From: an uncultured bacterium
Lineage (GTDB): Bacteria > UBP6 > UBA1177
DNA length: 47,508 bases
Direction of reading: 5' to 3'
NCBI GenBank assembly: GCA_905235605.1
Contig: CAJOMF010000005.1
Location: 1-47,508 of the forward strand
The translations under genes were made by a program, and so were the position numbers. Below are positions 36,101 through 45,000 of this stretch, piece after piece. The notes beneath the pieces were generated by a model. That model worked only from the letters and a program-made list of their open reading frames with translations, did no database searches and was not told the DNA's origin. Every line of letters starts with the position of its first letter. The first letter of the stretch is position 1.

Positions 36101-38007
36101 TTCCGCTTATCAGTTTGGAATCTGACGGAAGAGTGCTTTTCAAAAACAGTGTTATAAACAAGAATTATTTTACCGCTTCACTGATTGATCCTGACAAGGA
36201 TATAGTCAGATGGGCTCTCAAGGTTTCATGCGGCGTTTCAGACGGATCTTTTTCTCAGGATAAAACAGGCGGCTATGTCGCACCGGGCGAAAGTCTCGAT
36301 TTTTTCAATCTGCTTACCCCTGCGGAAGACAGCAGGTTTGTTGAATGCAAAGGTTTTCTCTCTGTCTGCGATGAAGTCGGTAACTGTACGAATGAGGATT
36401 TCAGCGATTCTTCAGGCTCTGTTTTTATAGACAACCGTCCGCCGCGCTTTGTCTCTTACGATACTGAAAAATCTGTTTTTACAGAGTGTATCGACGATGA
36501 TTCTATGTTCAATGTAGCTCATTGTGTCAATGGTCCCAACTGTAGTGCAAGCGGATATGTTTTGATAAACAGACCTAAGCCGCAGATCCTGCTTTCATAT
36601 ACAGACAATTTTTCGGATCCTGAAAATATGCTGGTTTTTATACAGTCTTCTGAAGTAGGCTGGATAAAAAACTGTCAATATGTGCCGAATCAGGATTCAG
36701 GAATTTTTCAAGGCAACTGCGATAAGTTCTACTGCGGTCTCGACGGCAGTGTCAACGGTATCAACAACTTTACTATCACGGCTTACGATGAAGTGGGCAA
36801 CCGTTCGGAGCACTCATTGACGATACCGATGGATTTTACGCCGGTAGAGCCTGTTAAAATCAACTTGACGGAAAAGTTTTTTACCAGTAATAGCAAATCC
36901 AATCTGTGGTGGGATACAAAAAGCGGTGTCGATTACAAGTGCACGATAACAAAACAGGGGAACACGATTTTTTCGGCAGATTGCTCGAATAACAGCGATA
37001 TTATGGCGTCAATGCTTATTGGAAGCGGCTATTACACAGTTACTGTCGAAAGCAGTTCTGCAACAACAAAAAGGACAGATGTGACAGAATTCAAATTTTT
37101 CGATATGACTGACCTTGATCTTTCTCTGGAGCCGCAAAAAGGGCAGTTTCTTTATCACGGTGATACTTTCAAAGTCAGACTTAAGGTGGATTCCGGGAAA
37201 ATGGCTGAAATTTCAAACATAGAGCTTTATCTTTACGGCAGATATCTCAACGGTCTTCTTCAGGACAATAACGAAAAACTTGTTGTCAGCATGAGTTATC
37301 CGATGGCGATCTCTTCTTTAAACAGTGTGTTGTCTTCAGTATTGCCTGTGGAAAGTGCGGGTCAGTTCAGAAACATGAAGGTGATTATCACTTTTTCGGA
37401 TACGAGCAACTATATCAGGACTTTTACGCAGTCTTCGGCAAACGCTTTTCTATACTGCCTTCTTTCTTCCGATGAAAAGCCCGACAGAGCCGCAGTAAGT
37501 TTCAAAAACAAAGCTCTCGATGTCAGTTTCGACAAGCCATCGTGTATTTCCGAAAACGACTATATTTTAACTTTCAATGCCGAAACGCCTTCCGTCTGCG
37601 GAGGAAAGGAGGTTCTCTCTGCATCTGTTTCCGCAGTGAAAAATTATCAGAACAACTTTACGGTCAAGGGCGATTTCGTATTTTACAAAAACGAAAATCA
37701 TTACCACGACTTTGATTGCAACATTTTCGGTAATCTCTGTTTAACTCTGGATCATTCGTGTGCCGTGGAGACGCACAATTTTGCATCAGGTACAAATCTT
37801 AAAATCGCTTATAACAGCGGAAAAACTTTCACTGTATATCCCGATTCCAGCGTTCAGTGCGAACGCTCTGAAGCGGAGATAGTTTTTTATGATGAGAGTG
37901 GTGATTATGATGAATATGACAACAGAAACTGCAAAAAGTGTGTCAATAAATTGAGCAGTCCGGCAAACTGCTTCGGCGGGAAATACAAAACTGTAAACCT
38001 GAAGTAA
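33121..38007 (+). CDS. giant 1628-residue surface lipoprotein with Ig-like repeats
   Basis: The signal (MKKISYFFFCIVLFFLVVSC) ends in the lipobox VVSC. A carboxypeptidase-regulatory-like beta domain (about 24-95) and a helical part follow. A second similar pair lies at about 460-700 (NTVSVKVRPFVTNPLNG, then EELYDLVSTHLSQHLSHAF). From about 730 onwards Ig-like/fibronectin-like units have boundaries at NNGAPSV (361), SSGPKIE (733), DNKRPSLN (878), VDTTPPEVP (987), DNRPPRF (1104) and DFTPVEP (1238). The C-terminus is cysteine-rich (KKCVNKLSSPANCFGG). It ends the operon, overlapping the barrel gene by four bases. It is probably surface-displayed; no enzymatic domain is recognised. Confidence 0.85.
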   Translation: MKKISYFFFCIVLFFLVVSCDGKRPDNGILEFDLTVQAIQKNAQVEILDGENVILSGKTGENGTVRFESVRNIGDLKVKVCGGSIDLVSSNEAVAWNGCSEASVMAADEKNILVAVDFFSSFIEKYRSETSQAEWFEYLGISGDVFPELQSSLTDATKRWLWQQAFAKIAETVSAANGTQPETQFSTENLLTMLYNDLTDDNTINGSTYAKFGSATVSAAFMKGLVSSFLSEVSGKFSEAELKEWSEKIRTSEAKFLGGEDAEKSEVSIEIEVYPEGNKGAVPEYFSGTVTVEANAEPENAIVTLNCSSDGEKLADKDEEAASFLGSFTTESIEDEKEVVVRCEASNGITLETAEKTIIVNNGAPSVRADFYRHGTLEAAATEEEPARNSIDIKVEAAHKRYAIEEISCSIEGYPMENLSNTAHQYKAVVDTEKLPDGQNILDCTVSVNKREYRTAFPFYTKNTVSVKVRPFVTNPLNGFENVSVSCRNGSGNIKTDNLSSSADKIQVKLGRVCMVSVSGGTYEPVVSENAGAKRFNGTLSAVFIPSGDEDVIVTPLTTVGAYIFTNRRISENVSDEELYDLVSTHLSQHLSHAFGWNEEPFDTNAADNRTKYFILLAGLEYLAYFMETNIGSEHGIYDVSNVLQLLQEDYKDTVFDGKNGSIQLFFGENSDETAELDSNFFRYYYALSIKRFLTSSFNETVFSQLGSIAGNIASNSDQFLFPAESVPVPVDSSGPKIEMLGFNDLFETEDEDNAEVTGDLGSYTKGEFVQYDPQNGSIPHFAKAFLLKFRVIPENGSLADLNSVTLQSKSTDFVFRVKKIEPQSIERSGFSSESCEFVMLAEYSGDEIVPMEKLLEFSVSAQDIAYNTAEKDVSVFLDNKRPSLNLNCTDGTVRAEDVEISWSVSDSLVENIKFTLAKWEEEETVIFEEERESCAANECFFSSEKFAEALLDAGISGSDADGLYKITLSATDHAGNRSTLYCSFKVDTTPPEVPLISLESDGRVLFKNSVINKNYFTASLIDPDKDIVRWALKVSCGVSDGSFSQDKTGGYVAPGESLDFFNLLTPAEDSRFVECKGFLSVCDEVGNCTNEDFSDSSGSVFIDNRPPRFVSYDTEKSVFTECIDDDSMFNVAHCVNGPNCSASGYVLINRPKPQILLSYTDNFSDPENMLVFIQSSEVGWIKNCQYVPNQDSGIFQGNCDKFYCGLDGSVNGINNFTITAYDEVGNRSEHSLTIPMDFTPVEPVKINLTEKFFTSNSKSNLWWDTKSGVDYKCTITKQGNTIFSADCSNNSDIMASMLIGSGYYTVTVESSSATTKRTDVTEFKFFDMTDLDLSLEPQKGQFLYHGDTFKVRLKVDSGKMAEISNIELYLYGRYLNGLLQDNNEKLVVSMSYPMAISSLNSVLSSVLPVESAGQFRNMKVIITFSDTSNYIRTFTQSSANAFLYCLLSSDEKPDRAAVSFKNKALDVSFDKPSCISENDYILTFNAETPSVCGGKEVLSASVSAVKNYQNNFTVKGDFVFYKNENHYHDFDCNIFGNLCLTLDHSCAVETHNFASGTNLKIAYNSGKTFTVYPDSSVQCERSEAEIVFYDESGDYDEYDNRNCKKCVNKLSSPANCFGGKYKTVNLK

Positions 38008-38108
38008 CGGAGCAGTAATATCGTTTTGAGATATTTTGCACTACTCGAGATTGCGGCAGGAGCATGATTTTTTTAAATTCAGGAGGCATAGCAGCTCAGG
38101 AAATCATC

Positions 38109-38158
38109 AATTCATCATTAAAAAACATTGCCGGAATCAGGAAAATGATGAATTTTTT
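38109..38158 (+). terminator. AT-rich stem-loop after the secretion operon
   Basis: AATTCATCATT (38109-38119) and AATGATGAATT (38144-38154) form a perfect 11-bp stem with a 24-base loop and run into a T-tract (TTTTTT including the stem end). The stem is AT-rich and the loop long, so it is weaker than the mmd terminator. Confidence 0.5.
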
Positions 38159-38234
38159 CATAGATCCTCCGATTGAGACAAATTAAAAACGTTATATTCC
38201 AAGATTCTCTTGAAAAAATTCAACAAATATAATG

Positions 38235-38290
38235 CGTCATCTTGAACGAACGTGAAAGATCAAAGATTCTTCGCTTCGCTCAGAATGACG
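38235..38290. repeat. complete palindromic CGTCATCTTGA.../...CTCAGAATGACG element
   Basis: The left arm starts CGTCATCTTGAACGAACG and the right arm ends CTTCGCTCAGAATGACG; they pair imperfectly over about 26 bases around a short AAA centre. A related single arm is at 12795-12824. The pattern resembles small dispersed palindromic repeats seen, from memory, in many genomes. It lies between the accessory block and the housekeeping genes. Confidence 0.75.
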
Positions 38291-38296
38291 ATAGGA

Positions 38297-39481
38297 TCAA
38301 TTCCTTTTCATGACGGCTCCGAACATTAAGTCGCGTTCGGAAAAGGGTTTCGTTCTGAAATAGAGATCGTTGGTTATTTCTGAAAAACCGGTTGAGTTTT
38401 TAATGTTTTCCGAAAGCCTTGCCTCTGCGGAAATAAGGGAAAAGTCTTTGTTCTCATTGAGAAATTTTTGAATTATCTCTTCGTTTTCGCGTTCGAGGAA
38501 ACTGCATGTGATATAGATGAGTTCTCCCCCTTTTTTTACTTTCACAGCGAATTTTCTGATGAGCTCGGATTGTAGTTTGTTCAGGTCTGAAAGTATCTTT
38601 TCATTGATATTCCAGCGGTCGCCGGGATTGCGCCTTATAACGCCGCTTCCGCTGCATGGAGAATCGATGAAAACTGTGTCGAAATCGCTGCTTATATCTG
38701 AAAATGCGGCTGTTTCTATTCTAGTTCCGGCGCGTTTTGCACGTTCTTTTATCTCTTTAAAAAGATATGTGCGGCTGTCGCTTGCCGTAACTTTGATGTC
38801 TTTGAAAAACGAACTTACCGCCAAAGATTTTCCGCCTCCGCCTGCGCACGGTTCAAGCAGAGTTTTAGTGTTTTTGTTCACAAGAAGCGATGCGAGCTGG
38901 CTCGACTCATCCTGAAATTCAAAGAATCCTTTTGCAAAAAGTTCAATATTTTTAAGGCTTTTATTTGTAGGTTCAAGAATTATTCCGGCTGGGGAGAGCG
39001 GAGTCGGCGAGTTTTCAAAACCTTCGCTTTTCAGCATTTCCGAAAGCTCGTCACGGGAAATTTTCCGGAGGTTCGTTCTCAAAACCGTTTTCGCTTTGGA
39101 GTTGAACCACGAAAAAGTGTCTGAACCATATAAACTTCTGATTTTATTGGATAAAAATTCAGGAAAAGATTCATTGAAAAGTCTGTTGTAAGTGCCGTTT
39201 TTATGCAGGTTCTCTATTTTTTCAGTCAAAATTTCATCAGGTTCGTCTTCAAAAATCATGGCGATATTTTTTGCGCAGATTTCCGAGTTTTCTGAAACTT
39301 CATCGAAAAAAAGTTTGTGCCTCAAGTAGAAGAAAAAACGGTCCGAAACCCAGATCCGATCCCGCTTTCCGAGCCTTTTTGCCTTGAAAATTTCATTCAG
39401 CATAATGTCATATTTGTCGCCGCAGGATTCTTTTTCCAGAGCGGCTGCAAGAATGTTTCCCAAAAATTGATTATATCTCAT
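38297..39481 (-). CDS. RsmB/NOP-family RNA (cytosine-5) methyltransferase
   Basis: This 394-residue protein has an N-terminal NusB-like helical domain (MRYNQFLGNILAAALEKE) and a Rossmann methyltransferase domain. Motif I LLEPCAGGGGKSLA binds AdoMet, DSPCSGSGVIRRNP is motif IV and YITCSFLERENEEII is motif VI with the catalytic cysteine. It should methylate a cytosine in 16S rRNA (RsmB type) or another RNA. Its start lies 11 bases inside the aroE end, so translation is coupled. Confidence 0.9.
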   Translation of the reverse strand: MRYNQFLGNILAAALEKESCGDKYDIMLNEIFKAKRLGKRDRIWVSDRFFFYLRHKLFFDEVSENSEICAKNIAMIFEDEPDEILTEKIENLHKNGTYNRLFNESFPEFLSNKIRSLYGSDTFSWFNSKAKTVLRTNLRKISRDELSEMLKSEGFENSPTPLSPAGIILEPTNKSLKNIELFAKGFFEFQDESSQLASLLVNKNTKTLLEPCAGGGGKSLAVSSFFKDIKVTASDSRTYLFKEIKERAKRAGTRIETAAFSDISSDFDTVFIDSPCSGSGVIRRNPGDRWNINEKILSDLNKLQSELIRKFAVKVKKGGELIYITCSFLERENEEIIQKFLNENKDFSLISAEARLSENIKNSTGFSEITNDLYFRTKPFSERDLMFGAVMKRN

Positions 39482-40229
39482 TTTTAGTTGCTAAATTTAA
39501 TATAAACATCTGATTTGACTGAGCTTTTGCATGAAGAAGCGTAATGCGTGCAAAACTTTCTTCTGTAACGGTTTTTCCAAACCACCTAAGAGCTGCCAGC
39601 CTGCCCTGGAAAGCAAGCATCATAGTTGCGTCAATATTTATCTTTTCGCTGGAATATCCGATGTTTACAAGGTTGTTTCCTTCGACTTCGAAGGGCAGGG
39701 TGCTTATCGTGAAAACGTCGTCTTTCCACTCAGAAAGATTGTGAAATGAGCCGAAATTTTTTTCCCATCCTTTTTCTGTCCTGCCGAAAACCGTGATTTC
39801 TGATTTTTCTTCAAAAAGCGCCGCTGCGATCGCTCTGGCGCTGCCGCCGTTACCTAGAATTGCGCAGTTTTTAAGGTCTACGCCCTTGATTTTCAGCCAT
39901 TTTACAAGTCCGGCACCGTCTGTGTTGTCGCCGATTATTCTGCCTCCGGCTTTAAAAATCGTGTTTACGCTCCCGGCAATTTCGGCTTTTTCAGTCAGCT
40001 CGCCGCAAAGCTCAATCGCCTCGATTTTATGCGGAATAGTGACATTCGCGCCGATACATCTTTCACTTTTCAGAAGCTGCATAAATTCTTCAGCGCTTCC
40101 CCTGAAAATTTTGTAAAGGATGCGGCAGCCGGAAAGTATCGCGCAGTGTTCCTGAAAAAACGGAGAAAGTGAAAAATCAAGGGGAAAACCCCAAATATAG
40201 ATGATTTTTGTCTGTTCAGGGAAAGTCAA
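39471..40229 (-). CDS. aroE: shikimate dehydrogenase (AroE)
   Basis: 252 residues starting at TTG (40229), three bases after the FHA gene stop and with no clear ribosome site. FSLSPFFQEH is the shikimate-binding Ser segment, NVTIPHK carries the catalytic Lys and GDNTDGAGLVKWL the catalytic Asp. ILGNGGSARAIAAAL binds NADP. It reduces 3-dehydroshikimate to shikimate. The C-terminal half is diverged (TMMLAFQGRLAALRWF), so a quinate/shikimate relative is possible. Confidence 0.9.
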   Translation of the reverse strand: MTFPEQTKIIYIWGFPLDFSLSPFFQEHCAILSGCRILYKIFRGSAEEFMQLLKSERCIGANVTIPHKIEAIELCGELTEKAEIAGSVNTIFKAGGRIIGDNTDGAGLVKWLKIKGVDLKNCAILGNGGSARAIAAALFEEKSEITVFGRTEKGWEKNFGSFHNLSEWKDDVFTISTLPFEVEGNNLVNIGYSSEKINIDATMMLAFQGRLAALRWFGKTVTEESFARITLLHAKAQSNQMFILNLATKNEI

Positions 40230-40232
40230 TTC

Positions 40233-41426
40233 TTAAAAATCGAGGATGTCGTCGGAAAGTGTGTCGAATTTTTTGCCGTCGGAAATGATGCCCATATCAA
40301 GGTATTTAACGATTTCCGACATAAGAATGAAGTCGTCGTTGTCTGCAAAAGCGTTGAGATATTTGATGACTTCTTTTGAATTTACCATGAACTGAAGTGT
40401 ATCGAGTTCGGTTTTGGAAAGATCGGAAAGTTTTCCTTTGATCGGGTTTGCAAATTCCAGTTTTCCGTGATTTGCGATGGTTCTGTATTTCGCAAGGCTT
40501 TCTTTCTGGTTCGAAATTTCCATGAAAATGTCTTCAAGCTGTCTGTTTGTAGCTTCGTCTTTCGGAGCGTTATCGATTTTGAAGGAATATTCGCCGTCTT
40601 TCGCCAGAAGTGCACGGGAAAGAGCCTTTTCCTGAGCGAAATTCTTGTTCGTGATTGATTCGCATGCAACGATTCCTGATGCGCTGATCGTAACTTCGAT
40701 CTGTTCCGCAAAAGGAGAAGTTATGTTGAGCTTGAGATATCCTGCGGAAGCCGACTGTGCCAGAATCTTGAGCAGATCAGCAACATCCATCGCTGAAAGG
40801 CTGCCGGTCGATGAAGTGTTCGGGTTTGCAAGATTGTCCTTTTCGATATCCGATTTTGTCGTTTTCTTGAGGTTGAGTCTGCCGATATTGACTTTGTCCT
40901 GAGATTCCTGCTGATCAGTAGTTATGACCTGAAGCGATTCGTCGAGCGTGAAGGCCTCTTCTTCATCTTCTTCCGGAGTTGCGACCTTTGTTTCGGGGAT
41001 CGTTTTTTCCTGAACTTTTCTTGATTTGGTGAAACTGTTTTCTCTGAATGAAACTTCAGGCGCGTTTTCGTCGGGAGCAGCACCGTCACCGACAAGGATC
41101 GTCGAATCGCCGACTGAGAAATTCGATCCGATTTTGAGTTCTGTTTCTGTCGACGGGCTAAGTTTTTCACCGTTCAGATAAGTTCCGTTCGTGCTGTTGT
41201 GGTCTTCGATGAAAAGTTTGCCGTCGCGTGCCGTTATCGAAGCGTGGTTGCGGCTTACCTTTGAATCAACGATTGCAACATCGGAAGAAATATCACGACC
41301 GATGGAAAGTTTCTGTCCGTCGCGTATGGAAAATTCACCGCCCGAATATTTTCCTTTTATAAACGTGAACTTGATTTTATCTGTCTCATTTCCCAGATTT
41401 TTTACCAAATTACTGTATTTTCCCAT
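40233..41426 (-). CDS. FHA domain plus DUF4388-like protein
   Basis: The 397 residues include an N-terminal FHA domain at about 30-112 (LSIGRDISSDVAIVDSKVSRNHASI, then DHNSTNGTYLNG), which binds phosphothreonine. An acidic, low-complexity linker (about 115-205) and a C-terminal domain starting SLSAMDVADLLKILAQSASAGYLKL follow. The latter matches the DUF4388/PATAN style of domain. The pairing is frequent in Myxococcota and related groups. It probably takes part in Ser/Thr kinase signalling, but no kinase is nearby. GAGGAG precedes the ATG. Confidence 0.85.
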   Translation of the reverse strand: MGKYSNLVKNLGNETDKIKFTFIKGKYSGGEFSIRDGQKLSIGRDISSDVAIVDSKVSRNHASITARDGKLFIEDHNSTNGTYLNGEKLSPSTETELKIGSNFSVGDSTILVGDGAAPDENAPEVSFRENSFTKSRKVQEKTIPETKVATPEEDEEEAFTLDESLQVITTDQQESQDKVNIGRLNLKKTTKSDIEKDNLANPNTSSTGSLSAMDVADLLKILAQSASAGYLKLNITSPFAEQIEVTISASGIVACESITNKNFAQEKALSRALLAKDGEYSFKIDNAPKDEATNRQLEDIFMEISNQKESLAKYRTIANHGKLEFANPIKGKLSDLSKTELDTLQFMVNSKEVIKYLNAFADNDDFILMSEIVKYLDMGIISDGKKFDTLSDDILDF

Positions 41427-41459
41427 AACAATCTCCTCTCAAAGGTTCAAAAACACCGC

Positions 41460-41488
41460 CCTATACTATATTAGCAATTTATTTTCAA
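41460..41488 (-). promoter_or_regulatory. candidate promoter for the FHA-aroE-rsmB operon
   Basis: On the minus strand TTGAAA (41488-41483), a 17-base spacer and TATAGG (41465-41460), about 34 bases before the FHA start. Confidence 0.4.
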
Positions 41489-41494
41489 GAAAAT

Positions 41495-41917
41495 TCACTC
41501 TTTATCCTTTTCCGGAGCAGGATTGCTTCCTGCTTCAAACGTTTTTTTCGCCGAGTCGAGAAAAGTCATGACAAGGTTCGTCTCTTCATTCGAAACGGCG
41601 ACTGAACCGATGTTTTCTGCGATAAAACCGGTTCTCTCGTAAAAATTTTCAGTATCCTCTTTTGTCGGTTCATATCCTTTTTCCATTTTGTTGAGAAGCA
41701 GCATGATCGAATCAAGGTACTTCGTAACAAGTTCTTTTCTGAGTGATTTTTCCTTGTAGGCAAGGCACTCTTCCTGCACCTGCATAAGCCCGATTTTCTC
41801 AGCTTTCAGTCTGGCTGTCTCCTCTTCCAGCGAAAAGATTTTTTTAAGGCTGAATCCCGTAGAAACGAGCGAAACGACTGCCGCAAGCAGCAGAATGACT
41901 GTAAAAATCCTGTTCAT
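41495..41917 (-). CDS. small membrane-anchored protein of unknown function
   Basis: This 140-residue protein starts at an ATG with GAGGTG upstream. One N-terminal hydrophobic helix (about 5-25, IFTVILLLAAVVSLVSTGFSL) is followed by a coiled-coil-like segment (LEEETARLKAEKIGLMQVQEE) and a helical polar part with a Pro/Lys/Asp tail. It should be tethered to the inner membrane facing the periplasm. No family recognised. Confidence 0.7.
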   Translation of the reverse strand: MNRIFTVILLLAAVVSLVSTGFSLKKIFSLEEETARLKAEKIGLMQVQEECLAYKEKSLRKELVTKYLDSIMLLLNKMEKGYEPTKEDTENFYERTGFIAENIGSVAVSNEETNLVMTFLDSAKKTFEAGSNPAPEKDKE

Positions 41918-42021
41918 TTTTCACCTCTAAAACTAAAACCTCCGCAACAAACGCGGCTTTTATACAGATCCGGTGGCGAAAAATCAAGGAGCAGAGCGCT
42001 TTTGCGGGTCAGTGAAAGATC

Positions 42022-45000
42022 TTAGAGAGGTCCTTCGATTCCGTCTCCCTTCAGAATGCTGTGACCGCCTGGAATCGGTACTACCGCTATTTTCTGCCCG
42101 ATCGCGTCGATAACGGCGGGAAGGTGAGAGATTATGCCGAGCATCTTGCCTGCTTTCTGCATCGATTTGAGCGTGTCGAGGACGTTGGAAAGTTCAGGCC
42201 CGCTCAGTGTTCCGAAGCCTTCGTCCAGAAAGAGCGAGTCTATTTTTACGTTCCGGCTCGCAAATTCTGCTATTCCCAGGGCAAGGGAAAGGCTTACAAG
42301 AAAACGTTCGCCGCCCGAAATATTGGAGATGCTGCGCGGTTCGCTGAAGTTGGCATCTTCGATCTGGAAGTCGAGATCGCCTTTTGCAGTCAGGGTGTAA
42401 CGCTCCTTCATCTGATGAAGGTATTTGTTGGAAATAATGAGGAGCTGCCTGAATGTAAGGCTTTGGACAAATACGGAAAATTTATCGCCCTTCAGGTCTC
42501 CTGTCCAATCTTTCATTTTATCCCATTTCGAAAAAATATTTTTCTGCTTGTCATATTTTTCTTTAATTTCAAGGGCATATTTCCCCTGTTTTTCGTTTCC
42601 GATGATCTGCTGCTCTATTTGCCCGAGATTTTTGTTCAAATTTCCGGTCTCTTCTTCGATCCGTGCTGCATTTTTTTCACATTCGCTTCTATCCGGCATG
42701 GAGTCTCTTTTTGTTGCGGCAAACTTTTCCAAGATAGATGAGTCGTTCTCCATTTTTTGCTTTGCCGAATTGAAATCATCTTCAACTTTTTTGTTCTCTG
42801 CACGAAGAGAATCGAGTTCGTCAGGTTCAAGAAGCGAATCGATGAATTCTTTTTCATCCGCAAATTTTTTTTCAAGGATCTCTCTGCGAAATTCATTTGT
42901 CAGGCTTATCAATTCAGATTCACGTTCCCGTGTCTGTTTTACAAGGAAATCGTATTTTGTTTTGACGGAAGCGTGTTCCCGGAATTTTTCATCCTTGATT
43001 TTTGTGAGGGAACCTATTTTTTCTCTGCTGTTTTCAAGCTGTTTGCGCAGTTTTGCTTCTTCTTCGGCAACGTTCTTTTCTCCGAACTTTTCTTTGCGGC
43101 GGTTTTTCAGGTTCCCGCAGTCTTGCTTTAGTTTTGAAAGTTCTCTCTCTTTTTCTGCTATTTCTGTTGTTATCCCGTCAAGTTGTCTTGAGAGTGCTTC
43201 CATTGAAACCTGAGCGGCATTTTGTTTCTGTTTGTTTTTGCTTATTTCTGTTTCTGCGTTTTTCCAGTCATCTGAACGTTTTTTCAACTGTTTCAAGAGA
43301 TTCTGGAGCTCGTTTCCGCTGAACAGAATTTCAAAAGCCGAAACTGATTTTTTGATTTCTCCGGTTGTATTTTCTATTTCGCAGGAATGTTCCTGCACGC
43401 TTCTTTTCAGATTCTCGCAGGCAGTCCGGCAGGAAGAAACTTTTTCTGAAATTTTATTCAGTTCTTCCTTTAGATTTTCCAGATTCATTTTCAGATTTTT
43501 TAAATTCGAAACGATGCTTTCAAGGCGGCCGGGATCATCTTCGGATTTTTCTGTCGTGCAGGTTCCGTGATATTCGTTACCGCAGACCGGGCAGATATCA
43601 CCGGGCTTCAGTCGAAGTTCAAGCTGACCCGCAATAAAGAACTTTTCATCAGATAATAGCTGTAAAAGAGCGGAATCTTTGCTTTCGATTTCTTTTTCCA
43701 ATCTCTCCTTCTGTTTTGAAAGCTCTTTCAGTTCTTCCGATTTTTTTCCGTATTCTCTCTCTGCTTTGTTTCGGGCCTCTTTTTTATCTTCGACATTTTT
43801 TATCATCAGTTCGATCCCTGACAGTTGAGATTCGATCTCTCCGTCGTTAGGATGCTGTTCCTGAAATTTCTTCTGAGACAAGATCAAGCTGTCGCACTGC
43901 TCAAGTGCTGTATGACATTTGGTAAGCTCTTCGTTCAGCTCTTTTGCCTTCATCTTCTTTTCATTCAGAGATTTTTCTTCGCGTGAAATGATTTCTTCTC
44001 TGGATTTTATATCTGAGTCGAGTTTTTTTACTTCTTCCAGCAAAGGACGCTGTTCGTTCTGCTGTCTGCTTAATTCCTGCCCGATGTTGTGTTCTTTCTG
44101 CAGATTTTCTTCGGATTCCTTATAGTTTTTCTCTGCTGCGGGAAGTGCGGCTTTTACCGTTTGAAGTTCTGTGAGTTCTTTTTGCTGTTCATCGCGCATA
44201 TTGTTGAGTATTTTATAGGAAGCCCTGCATAATCCGGCCTGTTCTGCACGTTTCAGACGTTCCTCTTTTTCCTTAAAATCTGCTTTTTGTTTTTCAGCTT
44301 CATCAAAAATCCGTTTTGACTGCGCTGCCGCTTTCTGTTTCGATTCAAACTCATCGTACCATCGGACATCCTGATAAAAAACGGCTTTTTGATCGTTCAA
44401 TTCAAGTATTTGTTTTGAAAGTTCATCCTGTTTTGTGGTCAGTTCTTTCAATTCATCACCGCTTAAAATATTTTTTGCGATCTCATCATGTTGTATTCTC
44501 AGCTCATTGCATTTTTGTTCTTCTGCTTTAAAACGCTCTCCGATTTTGACCGCGATATCCCTGTAACGCCCGCTTTGGTTCAGCTTTTCCAGAATTTCTG
44601 CGCGCTCTTTCTCACCGCAGTCAAGGAATTTGTTGAATTCTCCCTGGGCGAGCATGACGGAGCGGCAGAACTGGTTGAAATCGAGTTTTACGATTTTTAC
44701 CGTTGCTTTTTCCAGAGCGCTGGAAGAGGCTCTTCCCGAAGAAATGGTTTCTCCGTCCCTTTTTCTGATCAAATATTCAGGTTCCTGCAGTGTGCCTGAA
44801 ACGCTGTTCCGTGCGCGGTGCTGTGACCATTCCGAAATATAGACGCCGTCTTCCGTTTCGTAGGTGATGCGCGAATAACAGCCGGCAGTTTCCCGCGTCA
44901 TGACTTCGTTTCCTGCATCGCCTTTGTTTATTGCTTTCTGCCTTGCTGTTTTTCCGTAAAGAGCAAGCGTTATAGCGTCTAAAATGCTTGTTTTGCCGGA

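Noticed and set aside
25973-38007. complete conjugative element
   Set aside because: No relaxase, VirD4, VirB11, integrase, origin of transfer or attachment sites could be found in the window; only the envelope machine is present.
38064-38186. 40-codon frame after the giant lipoprotein (starting MIFLNSGGIAA)
   Set aside because: The ribosome site is only one base from the ATG, and the frame runs through the predicted stem-loop terminator.
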